Positions 8,901 through 17,549 of a DNA stretch of 64,000 nucleotides are shown here, one piece after another. The position numbers and the translations under genes were made by a program. Origin of the DNA: Anaerorudis cellulosivorans (GTDB taxonomy: Bacteria; Bacteroidota; Bacteroidia; Bacteroidales; Dysgonomonadaceae); assembly GCF_025943985.1 (NCBI RefSeq), contig NZ_JAPCWE010000003.1, positions 154,955 to 218,954 of the forward strand. Direction: 5' to 3'. The notes under the pieces are model-generated. The model did no database searches. It was not told the origin of the DNA and saw only the letters and a list, made by a program, of their open reading frames with translations. The number at the start of each line of letters is the position of its first letter. The first letter of the stretch is position 1.

Positions 8901-9140
8901 ATGGGAACAATAGAAAAAATACAAAGGAAACAGGAATCTATCAACCTTCCATCCAGCATAAAATTGGTGGTAAAGATAGTAGCGACCGCAGTAGGTTTCT
9001 ATGTGTGGGGTATGGACTTTATTTGGGTGGTTTTGGGCGTGGTTTTCTGTTGGAATATCCTAAAGGGTATCGCATCCTGCCTATTCTCTCTTATCGCTCT
9101 GATAGGCTTTTTCTGGTTTTTATTCACTCACATTTTTTAA
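8901..9140 (+). CDS. Small two-helix membrane protein, function unknown
   Basis: This 79-residue protein begins MGTIEKIQRKQESINLP, followed by two hydrophobic helices (about 22-48 and 52-77) rich in Val, Phe and Trp. I chose the ATG at 8901 over the upstream in-frame ATG at 8817 because the extension is basic and unlike the rest. It is the first gene of a plus-strand series running to 12593. I do not recognise a family. Confidence 0.6.
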   Translation: MGTIEKIQRKQESINLPSSIKLVVKIVATAVGFYVWGMDFIWVVLGVVFCWNILKGIASCLFSLIALIGFFWFLFTHIF

Positions 9141-9151
9141 TTCCGACAGTT

Positions 9152-10144
9152 ATGAGCAAAGTATTTTTATTAGGAGCAAACAAGGAGATAGACAGAGCCA
9201 AACAAGTGGTAAAGGTCAATCAGATTATCCAAATGGAGGGTTACAGCTATGACAGGTATGTAGTCTATGAAATCCGTACAAACGATTGGGGCATTGCATA
9301 CAAGTTGATTAACCTGCGGACAAAGGAGTTTTATACTGCCGACATCATCCGACCATTGAATGAAAAATTCGGTATCGGTTATTACTATGACAGCGAGAAC
9401 CCTCAATTCATGGACGCTTTTGAGGTCGCAATACTTCTTCAGCAGGCACACGGACAGAAGAAAGCCGAAGACGAGAAAGCCGAACAGGAAAAAATCAGAG
9501 TAGAACAGGTTAAGGAAATCGGGCGCAAACGCTTTGCCGAGATACTCCCCGAAGATGCACAAGCGGTAATCGTGGCACGTTTAAGGCAAAATGAGAGCGA
9601 CAGCCAAACCGACTACTACGGATACAGTACACAGCGAACGGTTATTATCGGCTTTTCAAAACACAAAAGGGACATCTTTTCCGAAATGCGCAAACACGCA
9701 TCCAACTTTGAGGAAACAGCCTATTTAGCCGAGCCTAACGAGGACTACGAACACAGGGAAAAATACAGCATGGGCGACGGCTACTATTTGGGAGAAAGCA
9801 AGTACAGCGGTTGGATAATCGAAAAAGAGCCTGTATATGACCGCAACCGCACTATAGAGAACTTTGCCTACATCGCAGGAAGCGAAGACAATATACACCT
9901 CAAAAAGACCGACACAACGCCACCGAATAGCGAAAACGGAACAGGCAAGAACGCTTGCACATTGGTCGAGTATTCAGCCAAAGCGGTAGCCGTTTTCGGA
10001 GATACGAAAGCAATCAAAGACGAACTCAAAGCAATGGGCGGACGGTTCAACAGCCACCTGACATTCAACGGAAAGAGGTTAGCAGGTTGGATATTCTCCA
10101 AATCACAGGAACGGCAGTTAGCTTATTATTTCGGATTGGACTAA
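9152..10144 (+). CDS. 330-aa protein of the ICE maintenance module, function unknown
   Basis: I start it at the ATG at 9152 (MSKVFLLGANKEIDRAKQVV); the 164-codon upstream extension overlaps the small membrane gene and lacks sense. Residues about 1-95 form an N-terminal domain, followed by a charged Glu/Lys linker. A central domain (AVIVARLRQNESDSQTDY, then TVIIGFSKHKRDIF) resembles domains found in large polyvalent proteins of plasmids and phages. A C-terminal module (VFGDTKAIKDELKAMGGRFN, then LAGWIFSKSQERQL) is common in anti-restriction and mobile-element proteins. No catalytic motif is evident. It precedes pcfK- and pcfJ-like genes. Confidence 0.7.
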   Translation: MSKVFLLGANKEIDRAKQVVKVNQIIQMEGYSYDRYVVYEIRTNDWGIAYKLINLRTKEFYTADIIRPLNEKFGIGYYYDSENPQFMDAFEVAILLQQAHGQKKAEDEKAEQEKIRVEQVKEIGRKRFAEILPEDAQAVIVARLRQNESDSQTDYYGYSTQRTVIIGFSKHKRDIFSEMRKHASNFEETAYLAEPNEDYEHREKYSMGDGYYLGESKYSGWIIEKEPVYDRNRTIENFAYIAGSEDNIHLKKTDTTPPNSENGTGKNACTLVEYSAKAVAVFGDTKAIKDELKAMGGRFNSHLTFNGKRLAGWIFSKSQERQLAYYFGLD

Positions 10145-10154
10145 GTATTCACAC

Positions 10155-10174
10155 GGGGCGGAGCAGTCCGCCCC
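10155..10174 (+). other. GC-rich intergenic hairpin
   Basis: GGGGCGG / CCGCCCC with a 6-nt loop lies in the 45-bp gap before the PcfK-like gene. There is no T-run after it, so a simple terminator is unlikely. It may be an mRNA processing or stability element. A similar GGGCGG/CCGCCC stem occurs at 12599-12619. Confidence 0.4.
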
Positions 10175-10189
10175 ACAAAACCCAAGAAA

Positions 10190-10618
10190 ATGAAAGCAGA
10201 AAATAAAGCAACCGATTATTTCAAGATAACAATACAGAGTTATTTGGAACAGAGAGCGCAAACCGATGAACTGTTTGCCCCCATCTATGCCAAGCCAAAC
10301 AAGAACATTGACGATTGTATAACCTACATACTCAATTACGTGCAACAAAGCGGAATATGTGGATTTGCGGATGATGAAATCTACTCCCTTGCCCTGCATT
10401 ATTACGATGAGGATAGTATCGAGGTCGGCAAGCCAATCAACTGTAATGTAGTGGTAAACCATACCATTATTCTGACCGATGAAGAAAAGGCACAAGCACG
10501 GCAAAAAGCCATTCAGAAAGTACAGGACGAAGCCTATGCCAAGATGAAACAAGGCAATGCCAAGCCGAAAGCCAAGCAACCTGAAGTCAATACTATACCC
10601 AACCTATTCAATTTCTAA
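10190..10618 (+). CDS. PcfK-like protein
   Basis: The 142-residue protein (MKAENKATDYFKITIQSYLE) matches PcfK-like proteins, which accompany PcfJ in conjugative plasmids and ICEs of Firmicutes and Bacteroidota. Typical features are an acidic helical N-terminus, IDDCITYILNYVQQSGICGF and DDEIYSLALHYYDED in the middle, and a Lys/Gln-rich tail. Its molecular role is not known. The PcfJ-like gene starts 3 bp after its stop, so the two are surely co-translated. Confidence 0.85.
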   Translation: MKAENKATDYFKITIQSYLEQRAQTDELFAPIYAKPNKNIDDCITYILNYVQQSGICGFADDEIYSLALHYYDEDSIEVGKPINCNVVVNHTIILTDEEKAQARQKAIQKVQDEAYAKMKQGNAKPKAKQPEVNTIPNLFNF

Positions 10619-10621
10619 GCC

Positions 10622-11914
10622 ATGAAACCGCAAAATAAATTCCAAGCACAGGTAGTAGAAGCAAGTAAGACCCTGCCGAAACTTACGAAAGAGCAAACCC
10701 AATGGGGTTATGAGAATGCTATTGACCATATCGGACACCGCACCGAAAAAGGGGTGATGACCTGTACAAAATGCGGTCATTCATGGCAGGGTGCAGGGTA
10801 TTTGGTGGAAACCCTTACCGATTGTCATTGTCCGAATTGTAATACCAAGCTAACGGTAGAAACCACCAAGAAACGAACATTCAACACTCGTTACTATATG
10901 ACAGTCGTAACCGCCCATAAAGGGTATCAGGTATTGCGCTCTGTAATGCTGTTCTGTTCGGTTAAAGTTGGAGAAACGCCCAAATACGATTATTCAGAAG
11001 TTATGCAACGGTGGATTGCTCCAAACGGGAAACATTGTACGTTCGCAAAACTCCGTCAGACAATGGGTACTTGCTATTATGATGCGTGGATATTCCACAC
11101 CGATTTAGAACTGCGTAGCGAGAACAGCAATAACAAGTTTTATATCAATGTATATGACAAAATCTTTACGGGAGTAATTTACCCCCGAATGAGACTCATT
11201 CCCGAACTTAAAAGGACAGGCTACAAAAAGGCTTTTTACGGGCAAAAACCCTTAGACCTGTTCCGTACCCTACTTGCCGACAGTCGTGCCGAGACACTGA
11301 TGAAAACAGGCTATACAAAGCTACTAAAGCGTATCATAGATAGCGGTTGGAAAAACATCGACAAGTATTGGCAGTCCGTCCGCATCTGCATCCGAAACGG
11401 CTATAAAATCAAAGATGCAACGCTTTGGTGCGACTATATAGACTTTCTCCGCTTCTTCGGCAAAGACCTCTACAATGCCAAATATGTATGCCCGACAGAC
11501 CTCAAAGCCGAACATGACCGCTATATGCAGAAGAAAGCTAAAGCCGATGCACAGGCAGAGTTGGAAAAGCAACTTGAAAAAGAAGCGGAATTTAAGGCGA
11601 TTAAAGCCAAGTTTTTCGGACTTATATTTTCCGATGGTAAAATTAATGTCCGTGTACTTGAAAGCGTACAAGAGATAATAGCAGAGGGACAAGCAATGCA
11701 CCATTGCGTAGGTAGTTATTCGACTAAGGAAGATTCCCTTATTCTCTCGGCAACCATTGACGGCGAACGCATTGAAACCATTGAATTATCCATATCACAA
11801 TTACGGGTTATCCAATGCAGGGGGTTACAGAACAAGCAAACCCAGTACCACAGTCAGATTATCAACCTTGTAAACAGGAATATATTACTCATAGAACAAC
11901 GATTGGCAGCATAA
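10622..11914 (+). CDS. PcfJ-like protein
   Basis: The 430-residue protein carries an N-terminal zinc-binding segment (CTKCGHSW ... CHCPNCNTKL, about residues 50-82) and the C-terminal PcfJ signature MHHCVGSYSTKEDSLILSAT followed by IETIELSISQLRVIQCRG. A coiled Lys/Ala/Glu stretch lies at about 300-330. PcfJ proteins belong to conjugative elements and are named from plasmid pCF10; the biochemical function is not established. It follows the PcfK-like gene directly. Confidence 0.88.
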   Translation: MKPQNKFQAQVVEASKTLPKLTKEQTQWGYENAIDHIGHRTEKGVMTCTKCGHSWQGAGYLVETLTDCHCPNCNTKLTVETTKKRTFNTRYYMTVVTAHKGYQVLRSVMLFCSVKVGETPKYDYSEVMQRWIAPNGKHCTFAKLRQTMGTCYYDAWIFHTDLELRSENSNNKFYINVYDKIFTGVIYPRMRLIPELKRTGYKKAFYGQKPLDLFRTLLADSRAETLMKTGYTKLLKRIIDSGWKNIDKYWQSVRICIRNGYKIKDATLWCDYIDFLRFFGKDLYNAKYVCPTDLKAEHDRYMQKKAKADAQAELEKQLEKEAEFKAIKAKFFGLIFSDGKINVRVLESVQEIIAEGQAMHHCVGSYSTKEDSLILSATIDGERIETIELSISQLRVIQCRGLQNKQTQYHSQIINLVNRNILLIEQRLAA

Positions 11915-11942
11915 CAGAATATTAATCACAAAAAATAATGAT

Positions 11943-12422
11943 ATGAAAACAAAAGACGTTACAGAGGAATTAATCGGTAAGCGGTGCAAAAGCATCTTTA
12001 CGGGATTGATGGTTATGGGAGTAATCGAGGAAATAAAGATAGGCGAACATACAGCCGAAGTGAAAGTACGTTATGACCAACCACACCAATGGGGTAATGT
12101 ATCCTACGAAAGCGATTGGAGTTTCGGACGGTTGTCCGATGAGTTCGGATCACTCCGACACCTTGAAATTATCGACGACACATACCAGACTATTCGGGTG
12201 CAGTTTCAAAAAAGCATATCCGAGATTGACCGAATGTTTACAGTCGACTACAAAACGTGGGGCGTTGTTAATCTGAAAGAGTGGATAGATAGCTATGAAA
12301 GTAGCCGTTTTACGCAAATTGCCTATGATATGGCGGTTATTACCTCCGAATATAATACGGAGCATATCGAAGAATGGCTACGCCAAAACACTCCGATTTT
12401 ATCCATAGAAAATACCATTTGA
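11943..12422 (+). CDS. 159-aa hypothetical protein
   Basis: The protein begins MKTKDVTEELIGKRCKSIFT. Residues about 10-75 look like a small beta-barrel (GVIEEIKIGEHTAEVKVRYD and GNVSYESDWSFGRL), followed by a helical C-terminal half. No catalytic motif or family is recognised. It lies 28 bp after the PcfJ-like gene and 3 bp before the next small gene, so it belongs to the same unit. Confidence 0.65.
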   Translation: MKTKDVTEELIGKRCKSIFTGLMVMGVIEEIKIGEHTAEVKVRYDQPHQWGNVSYESDWSFGRLSDEFGSLRHLEIIDDTYQTIRVQFQKSISEIDRMFTVDYKTWGVVNLKEWIDSYESSRFTQIAYDMAVITSEYNTEHIEEWLRQNTPILSIENTI

Positions 12423-12425
12423 ACT

Positions 12426-12593
12426 ATGTATAAACTATTTGTCGGCTTTCGGAAACTGGGCGAATTTCCGACCATTGCAGAAGCCAAGCAATACGCCCAT
12501 GATATGAAAGAAGCAGGGGTTTTCACCCTGCTGGGTAACGGATATTACAGGGATAGTTGGTATATTTCCGAATCAGACATAAATCTGAAATGA
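12426..12593 (+). CDS. 55-aa hypothetical protein
   Basis: A small frame, MYKLFVGFRKLGEFPTIAEA onward, starts 3 bp after the previous stop and ends just before the hairpin at 12599. The composition (alternating beta and alpha, FPTIAEAKQYAHDMKEAG) looks like a real folded peptide. I know no family for it. Tight spacing and the downstream terminator support it as the last gene of the unit. Confidence 0.55.
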   Translation: MYKLFVGFRKLGEFPTIAEAKQYAHDMKEAGVFTLLGNGYYRDSWYISESDINLK

Positions 12594-12598
12594 CACAA

Positions 12599-12619
12599 GC
12601 GGGCGGTTTTTCCGCCCGT
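12599..12619 (+). terminator. Terminator-like hairpin ending the maintenance module
   Basis: GCGGGCGG / CCGCCCGT, a GC stem with a T-rich loop, lies 5 bp after the stop of the 55-residue gene. The T-run after it is weak (TTACTATT). It probably ends or stabilises the plus-strand transcript. Confidence 0.5.
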
Positions 12620-12657
12620 TACTATTCTTATGAGATTTCCAAATTATTTTGAAGAAA

Positions 12658-12701
12658 ATATTAAAACTTGCGAAGAATTAATTCTTCGCAAGTTTTAATA
12701 T
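12658..12701. terminator. 44-bp perfect palindrome, bidirectional terminator
   Basis: Bases 12658-12701 are an uninterrupted perfect palindrome centred on GAATTAATTC. It spans the stop codon (12678-12680) of the cation transporter gene. Both strands end the stem in TTTTAATAT, so it can stop transcripts from either side. Confidence 0.7.
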
Positions 12702-13475
12702 CCTTATTGCCCCTCTGATAACAATAAGAAAGACGATACTACCGATAATAAGGTCTGGTATCTGATTATTTAATTGCCATACCAAGAATCCTGCAAGAAT
12801 TACCCCTGCATTTATAATCACATCATTAGATGAAAAAATGATACTTGCCTGTATATGGGCATCTTTGCTTTTTGTCCTTTGAAGTAAAAGCAAACAAATG
12901 ACATTGGCAATCAAAGCAAGTATGGATACACCTATCATCGTTTGAAAGACAGGCATTTCTTCTGCACCTGTAAACCGCCTGATTACCTCTATAAAACCGA
13001 TTGCAGCCAAAAATATCTGGAAATATCCGCAAATCATGGCAACCCGCTTTTTACGGCTTACGGCTGCACCTACCGCAAACAAGCTTAATCCATATACAAA
13101 AGCATCGGCAAGCATATCAAGACTATCCGCAACCAATCCCATTGATTTGGATATGATACCCGTTGACATTTCAATCAGGAAAAAACCGAAGTTAATAGCC
13201 AACACAATCCAAAGGACTTTACGCTGTTTACTATCTTCCTCTGCCTTAAATTCGCCTGTCATTTCAGCACTTTCAATAAAGCGTGAACCGAGATTCAAGG
13301 TAGCAAGCTGTTGTTCGATTATTTGATAGTCGCCTGTATGGTAAACAGTCAATACCCTGCCTTTCAGGTCAAATTCCTGTTTGGCAATACCCTCTACGTT
13401 TTGAAGTTTCATCCGAATGAGGTTTTCCTCACTCGGACAATCCATTTGTTCAATTTTAAAAATTGATTTATTCAT
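12678..13475 (-). CDS. Cation transporter with N-terminal HMA-like domain and CDF membrane domain
   Basis: This 265-residue inner-membrane protein probably exports a divalent or heavy-metal cation. Residues 1-65 resemble a heavy-metal-associated domain, but its metal loop reads MDCPSEE with a single Cys instead of CxxC. From about 90 on there are five to six membrane helices of the cation diffusion facilitator type, with VADSLDMLADAFVYG as the transport-site helix (DxxxD). The cytoplasmic C-terminal domain of full CDF proteins is missing, which shortens it. It follows the TonB receptor gene by 1 bp, so the two form one operon with the Cys-rich exported protein. Confidence 0.85.
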   Translation of the reverse strand: MNKSIFKIEQMDCPSEENLIRMKLQNVEGIAKQEFDLKGRVLTVYHTGDYQIIEQQLATLNLGSRFIESAEMTGEFKAEEDSKQRKVLWIVLAINFGFFLIEMSTGIISKSMGLVADSLDMLADAFVYGLSLFAVGAAVSRKKRVAMICGYFQIFLAAIGFIEVIRRFTGAEEMPVFQTMIGVSILALIANVICLLLLQRTKSKDAHIQASIIFSSNDVIINAGVILAGFLVWQLNNQIPDLIIGSIVFLIVIRGAIRILKLAKN

Positions 13476-13476
13476 T

Positions 13477-15654
13477 TTACAATTTAAATATTATCCCGGC
13501 ATTCAGAACAAAACCGTCCAATGGTGCGTAAATATCCCGGAATTCGGGCTTAGTCATCGAACCTGTATGAATGGTGTCGAACCTTGTCTGCCGTCTGTCG
13601 GTAAAGTTCTCAAAGTTAGCATATATTGAGAATCTTTCCCAAATCCGTTGCATCATTAATCCGCAGATAAGGTAATCTTTTCCCTTTTTTCCGTCATTCA
13701 AGTTTTGTTTTCCTGTATAGTAGGCTTCTAATCCGATTTTCCATTTATCTTCCACCTCATACATTAATACAGAATTGATTTTATGTTTCGGTGTAAGGGT
13801 TTTCTGATAGCTTCTGCCGTCTTCCTTAACTTTAGCATCCGTATAGGTATATCCGAGAAATAAACCAAAGTCCTTATATTTTATTTTCATATTGGTTTCA
13901 GCCCCTTTGCTGTCCACATGACCGTCTATGTTGTTAAACTGCCAACGGTTATTATCCGCAGCTTGCAGTTCAAGCGGATTTTTCAGGCAAGTATAAAAGA
14001 ATAACTGGTTTATACTTAAATATACTTGGTCGTCAAACAAACCTGTTTTATAAGTGAAATCCACATTTGCCCCGTAGCTTCTTTCCAGTTTGTTATTATC
14101 ATCATCTATCGGCAAGACATTCTGAAACTGTATGCGTTCGCTATCTTCCGAAAAAATGGTAGGTGCTTTATATCCGAATCCGCCACCTACACGGGATGAA
14201 AATTTATCCGTTATTTTGAAATGTGACGATATACGGGGCAGTACTGCAAAACCGTAATCGGTAACATAGTCGGTACGCAATCCGGTTTCAAGGTTCATCC
14301 AGTCCGTTATTTTCGTATTGTTTTGTACAAATAAGCCTAAAGTAGTCATATTGTAGTCTCGCAAAGGAAAATCGGTCAGTTTCCTTTCGGTAAATTTATC
14401 CGTCCATATATTTGCACCGGCTACCCATTCTGTCTTTTCTTTCGTATGTATATAGGATACTTCCGAGAAAGACGATAGCTGCTCTCCGTCAAATTTAAAA
14501 TCGGGAATCTCAATCTTACGGCTGAAATAGGTTACACTGTTTTTTACATTCAATCTGTTTTGTTTATCAAAACGGTGTTCAAATGTAAGTTGGCTTGAAT
14601 GCCTCTGTGTCTTGTTTCTTTCAAAATAAGAATGTTCTTCATCCCCTTTATCTTTTAAATATCCCATATCACCACCTAAACGGGTTTCTATCATGGAGTT
14701 TATACCGAAATTTAAGTCTGTATTTTCAGACAGGTATAAGAATAGTTTTGGATTCAATACAAACCTATCGAATTTTGGTATTGCTGTAAAGCCTACATCT
14801 GACGGGTCATAAGCCCAGTTACGGTTATACGATGCAAATACGGTAGTACCTACTTTATTGAATTTCTGACCGAAAAAGCTGTTTACATCAAGTCCTTTGC
14901 CTGTTGTCCCGTTCAGGTGTATTGAAAAATCCCTTTCTTTTTCAGGTGTTTTCGATATAAGGTTTACCAAACCCGCAATCGCACCGCCACCGTATAAGGT
15001 AGAAGAAGAACCTTTTATAATTTCAACCTGCTTTAAATCGAGAGGCGGTGTCTGTAATAAGCCTAATCCGCTTGCTGCACCCGAAAATACAGGAAAACCG
15101 TCTTTTAATATTTGGGTGTATCTACCGTCCAAGCCCTGAATACGGATAGATGAATTACCCGATATGGCAGATGTTTGTTGCGTCATAATACCCGTGCTTT
15201 CATTCAGAAGCATACGGATATCTCCGGGTTTCATAACCCCTTTTTCGCCTAATTCTTCGGCATTTATAAATTCAATGCGTGTAGGAATATCTTTAAAAGT
15301 ACGTGTTCCCCTTGTCGAAGAAACAACTATTTCCTGCAATGTTTCTTCGTCCGCTTCAACCCTGATAACAATAACTTCATCCGAAGCCAAAGGGAATGTA
15401 AACTCTTTGATGGTTTTTTCATATCCCACATAAGTAATTTCAAACTTATGTTTTCCATCAGGAATATTGGAGAGAACCGCCAAACCTTCGGTATCGGAAG
15501 ATGTACCGTTCGTTGTGTTTTGTAGCACAATATTAGCACCTATTAATATCTCTTTGCTATCACAATCTATTAATTTGACTCTAAGTGTGTTTTGTGCGAA
15601 AATATTGGAAAAGCTGAATGCTAAAAATAACATCAGTATAATTTTTGTTTTCAT
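13477..15654 (-). CDS. TonB-dependent outer-membrane receptor
   Basis: The 725-residue protein has a signal peptide (MKTKIILMLFLAFSFSNIFA), a carboxypeptidase-regulatory-like domain (about 22-100), a plug domain (about 120-235, with IRIQGLDGRYTQILKDGFPV) and a 22-strand barrel ending in a C-terminal aromatic strand (GFVLNAGIIFKL). It imports a substrate using the TonB-ExbBD energy of the inner membrane. No SusD partner is present, so a glycan is unlikely. The downstream cation transporter suggests a metal or metal complex. Unlike the tra backbone, this operon is accessory cargo. Confidence 0.92.
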   Translation of the reverse strand: MKTKIILMLFLAFSFSNIFAQNTLRVKLIDCDSKEILIGANIVLQNTTNGTSSDTEGLAVLSNIPDGKHKFEITYVGYEKTIKEFTFPLASDEVIVIRVEADEETLQEIVVSSTRGTRTFKDIPTRIEFINAEELGEKGVMKPGDIRMLLNESTGIMTQQTSAISGNSSIRIQGLDGRYTQILKDGFPVFSGAASGLGLLQTPPLDLKQVEIIKGSSSTLYGGGAIAGLVNLISKTPEKERDFSIHLNGTTGKGLDVNSFFGQKFNKVGTTVFASYNRNWAYDPSDVGFTAIPKFDRFVLNPKLFLYLSENTDLNFGINSMIETRLGGDMGYLKDKGDEEHSYFERNKTQRHSSQLTFEHRFDKQNRLNVKNSVTYFSRKIEIPDFKFDGEQLSSFSEVSYIHTKEKTEWVAGANIWTDKFTERKLTDFPLRDYNMTTLGLFVQNNTKITDWMNLETGLRTDYVTDYGFAVLPRISSHFKITDKFSSRVGGGFGYKAPTIFSEDSERIQFQNVLPIDDDNNKLERSYGANVDFTYKTGLFDDQVYLSINQLFFYTCLKNPLELQAADNNRWQFNNIDGHVDSKGAETNMKIKYKDFGLFLGYTYTDAKVKEDGRSYQKTLTPKHKINSVLMYEVEDKWKIGLEAYYTGKQNLNDGKKGKDYLICGLMMQRIWERFSIYANFENFTDRRQTRFDTIHTGSMTKPEFRDIYAPLDGFVLNAGIIFKL

Positions 15655-15774
15655 TTTTATTCTTCTTTTTAATCTTCAATTTGAAATGATATAGGAGTTA
15701 CGATACTACAAATAATGTATTATCGCAAAAAACGCAGGGCATATTCTAAATGTCCTGTAAAATTAAAAGTTGAT

Positions 15775-16089
15775 TTATGCTTTTGGCGGTTGCCAGATTG
15801 AAGATTTAAAATCAGGAAGATTATTTCTTAATATATATTCTGATTCGCAATCAGATGTTGAGCCTAAAGTTATAACTATTGGATTATAAAAACGAGCTTC
15901 CGGGAATCCGTAACAAGTATTACAATGTAGAAAAGGAGAACAGCAACTATTATCGGTGCAATCATCACAACTATTGCCTATATCATTGCTTATTTCAGCA
16001 TATATAGATAAACATTTATCCTCTAAACAACAAGGCATTACTGATAGCAGTAATACATATATGGATAATATGAGGGATAAATATTTCAT
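15775..16089 (-). CDS. Cys-rich exported protein (DUF6660-type)
   Basis: The 104-residue protein has a signal peptide (MKYLSLILSIYVLLLSVMPC) and nine or ten cysteines in the mature part, including CDDCTDNSCC and CNTC. This fits the DUF6660-type proteins that, from memory, sit next to TonB receptors and metal transporters in Bacteroidota. A periplasmic metal-binding or sensing role is inferred from cysteines and context. A -7 box (TACCTTTG at 16094-16101, minus strand) lies just upstream, and the IS110 element begins within about 60 bp of it. Confidence 0.7.
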   Translation of the reverse strand: MKYLSLILSIYVLLLSVMPCCLEDKCLSIYAEISNDIGNSCDDCTDNSCCSPFLHCNTCYGFPEARFYNPIVITLGSTSDCESEYILRNNLPDFKSSIWQPPKA

Positions 16090-16093
16090 GTGG

Positions 16094-16101
16094 CAAAGGT
16101 A
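16094..16101 (-). promoter_or_regulatory. -7 box of the metal cargo operon
   Basis: TACCTTTG on the minus strand is a good -7 box 5 bp upstream of the Cys-rich gene. TTTG at 16117-16120 is only 15 bp further up instead of 19. The IS110 insertion nearby may have replaced the original -33 region. Confidence 0.4.
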
Positions 16102-16158
16102 AGAAAATCATATTAACAAATAGTCAGGAATTTAATATTTTTATAATCAGACACCACG

Positions 16159-17175
16159 TTACTGATTGGAATATTGATTATTATAATTAAATATGTAATG
16201 ATTGTCATTCTTTATTACAGCAAACATCCGAGCTACAAGCTTAGCTCTGATAGCATTTAATACCGACATTTTATTTTTGCCTTCGCCAACTTTTCTATCG
16301 TAGTACGCCCTTAATCCACTATTTTTATTTTGAATAGCAGATAAGGCAGCTAAATGAAGTAGAGATTTTATACTCTTATTTGCTCTTTGGGAAACCCGAT
16401 TTTTAGAGAACTGACTACTTCCTGATGAGTAACTAAATGGCGCAACACCCGCATGACAACAAAATTTGCGACTATCGGTAAATCGCGTAAAGGCTTGTGT
16501 TTCCAATATCATTTTTAAAGAAGTCTTTTTTCCTATTCCTTCAATACTCAATAATAATTTCATCTGATGAGACAACAAAGCATCTTTTGCTGCAATACTC
16601 TCAATTTCCGCTTCAATATTAGATATTGCTTTATCCAATTCTTTAATAAGCAGGGATAATCTCTTTAACTTCAACTTATAGACATAATCAGGCATATATT
16701 CCTTTTGATCTGATAATTGAGCTTGGTATTTGGCTCTATCAACACATAGCATATTTAATTCTGTTGATAATAGCTTTATTGATTCTATACTTATTGTCGG
16801 GTGATTATATATTTTAAGTTTATCTACATAACGATACGCATACAAAGCGATTCGTTTAGCATCTACCGGATCATTTTTCCCTCGTTGTAATCCGGAACTG
16901 TATTTTATTTGGGTAGGGTCTTCTAACCAAAGTTTATAGTTTCCAACTTGACAAGAGATTGCTAAAGGATAAATATATAATCCTGTAAATTCAGCACATA
17001 TTACTATTTGTTCCGCATCTATATTTTGTTCCACACAAATTATAGATAAATAGTTTTCGATACTCTTTTGATGATTTGGAATAACATCTTGTTTGACCAC
17101 AGAGCCATTCTTCAACACACAACAATCCAAGTTTTTCTTACTCACATCAATTCCAATAAAATAAGAGTCTTTCAT
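16159..17175 (-). mobile_element. IS110-family transposase
   Basis: The 338-residue protein is a DEDD transposase of the IS110 family. GIDVSKKNLDC at the N-terminus holds the first Asp; ICAEFTGLY and NDPVDAKRIALYAY hold the Glu and Asp pair. The C-terminal Tnp_20 part begins at about LLSIEGIGKKTSLKMI and includes the Ser-rich segment PFSYSSGSSQFSKNR with the candidate catalytic Ser. The frame is intact. The long gene-free stretch upstream of the transposase and the short downstream end match the IS110 subgroup, in which a bridge RNA is made from the upstream end. IS boundaries cannot be fixed because this family leaves no clear inverted repeats. Confidence 0.9.
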
Positions 17176-17549
17176 GATAAAGTGATTTAATGATTTATAA
17201 TTTGGAAAGGCACTTGAATATATCCTAAAAACCTTAAATATCTTTCAGATTAAATTCTTATATAGGTCTAATCCAAGACAAATAACAAGTTCGTAATAGT
17301 AACATAAGTTATTCCTACTTTCCATGTTGATTTACTTGTTATTTTCCTTTCTTTTTAATTAATAACGTAAATCATTAAATGTTCTTGAAATTAAATGAAT
17401 AAAATGAGTTCCAAATAGTAACATAGACTTTACATTTCTCTTTTTCCATATGGTTCACTCATTATAGTTTATAAAATAATTACAATGCAAACCTAAGGTT
17501 TTTCCATGAGCCAGAGAGTGAGCGGGAGAAAAAGTAACAAAAAGCCACA
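17176..17549 (-). ncRNA. Gene-free IS110 left end, candidate bridge RNA region
   Basis: The 374 bp upstream of the transposase contain no gene. There is a perfect 11-bp inverted repeat (AAATAACAAGT at 17280-17290, its complement at 17334-17344) and a 12-bp direct repeat AATAGTAACATA at 17295-17306 and 17414-17425. In IS110-subgroup elements the RNA with target- and donor-binding loops is encoded here, in the transposase orientation. The outer IS end probably lies near 17480-17549. The RNA itself is inferred from the family, not seen. Confidence 0.4.

Noticed and set aside
8660..9151. N-terminal extension of the 330-aa protein
   Set aside because: The extension covers the small membrane gene in another frame and has no family-like composition; the ATG at 9152 fits the neighbours.
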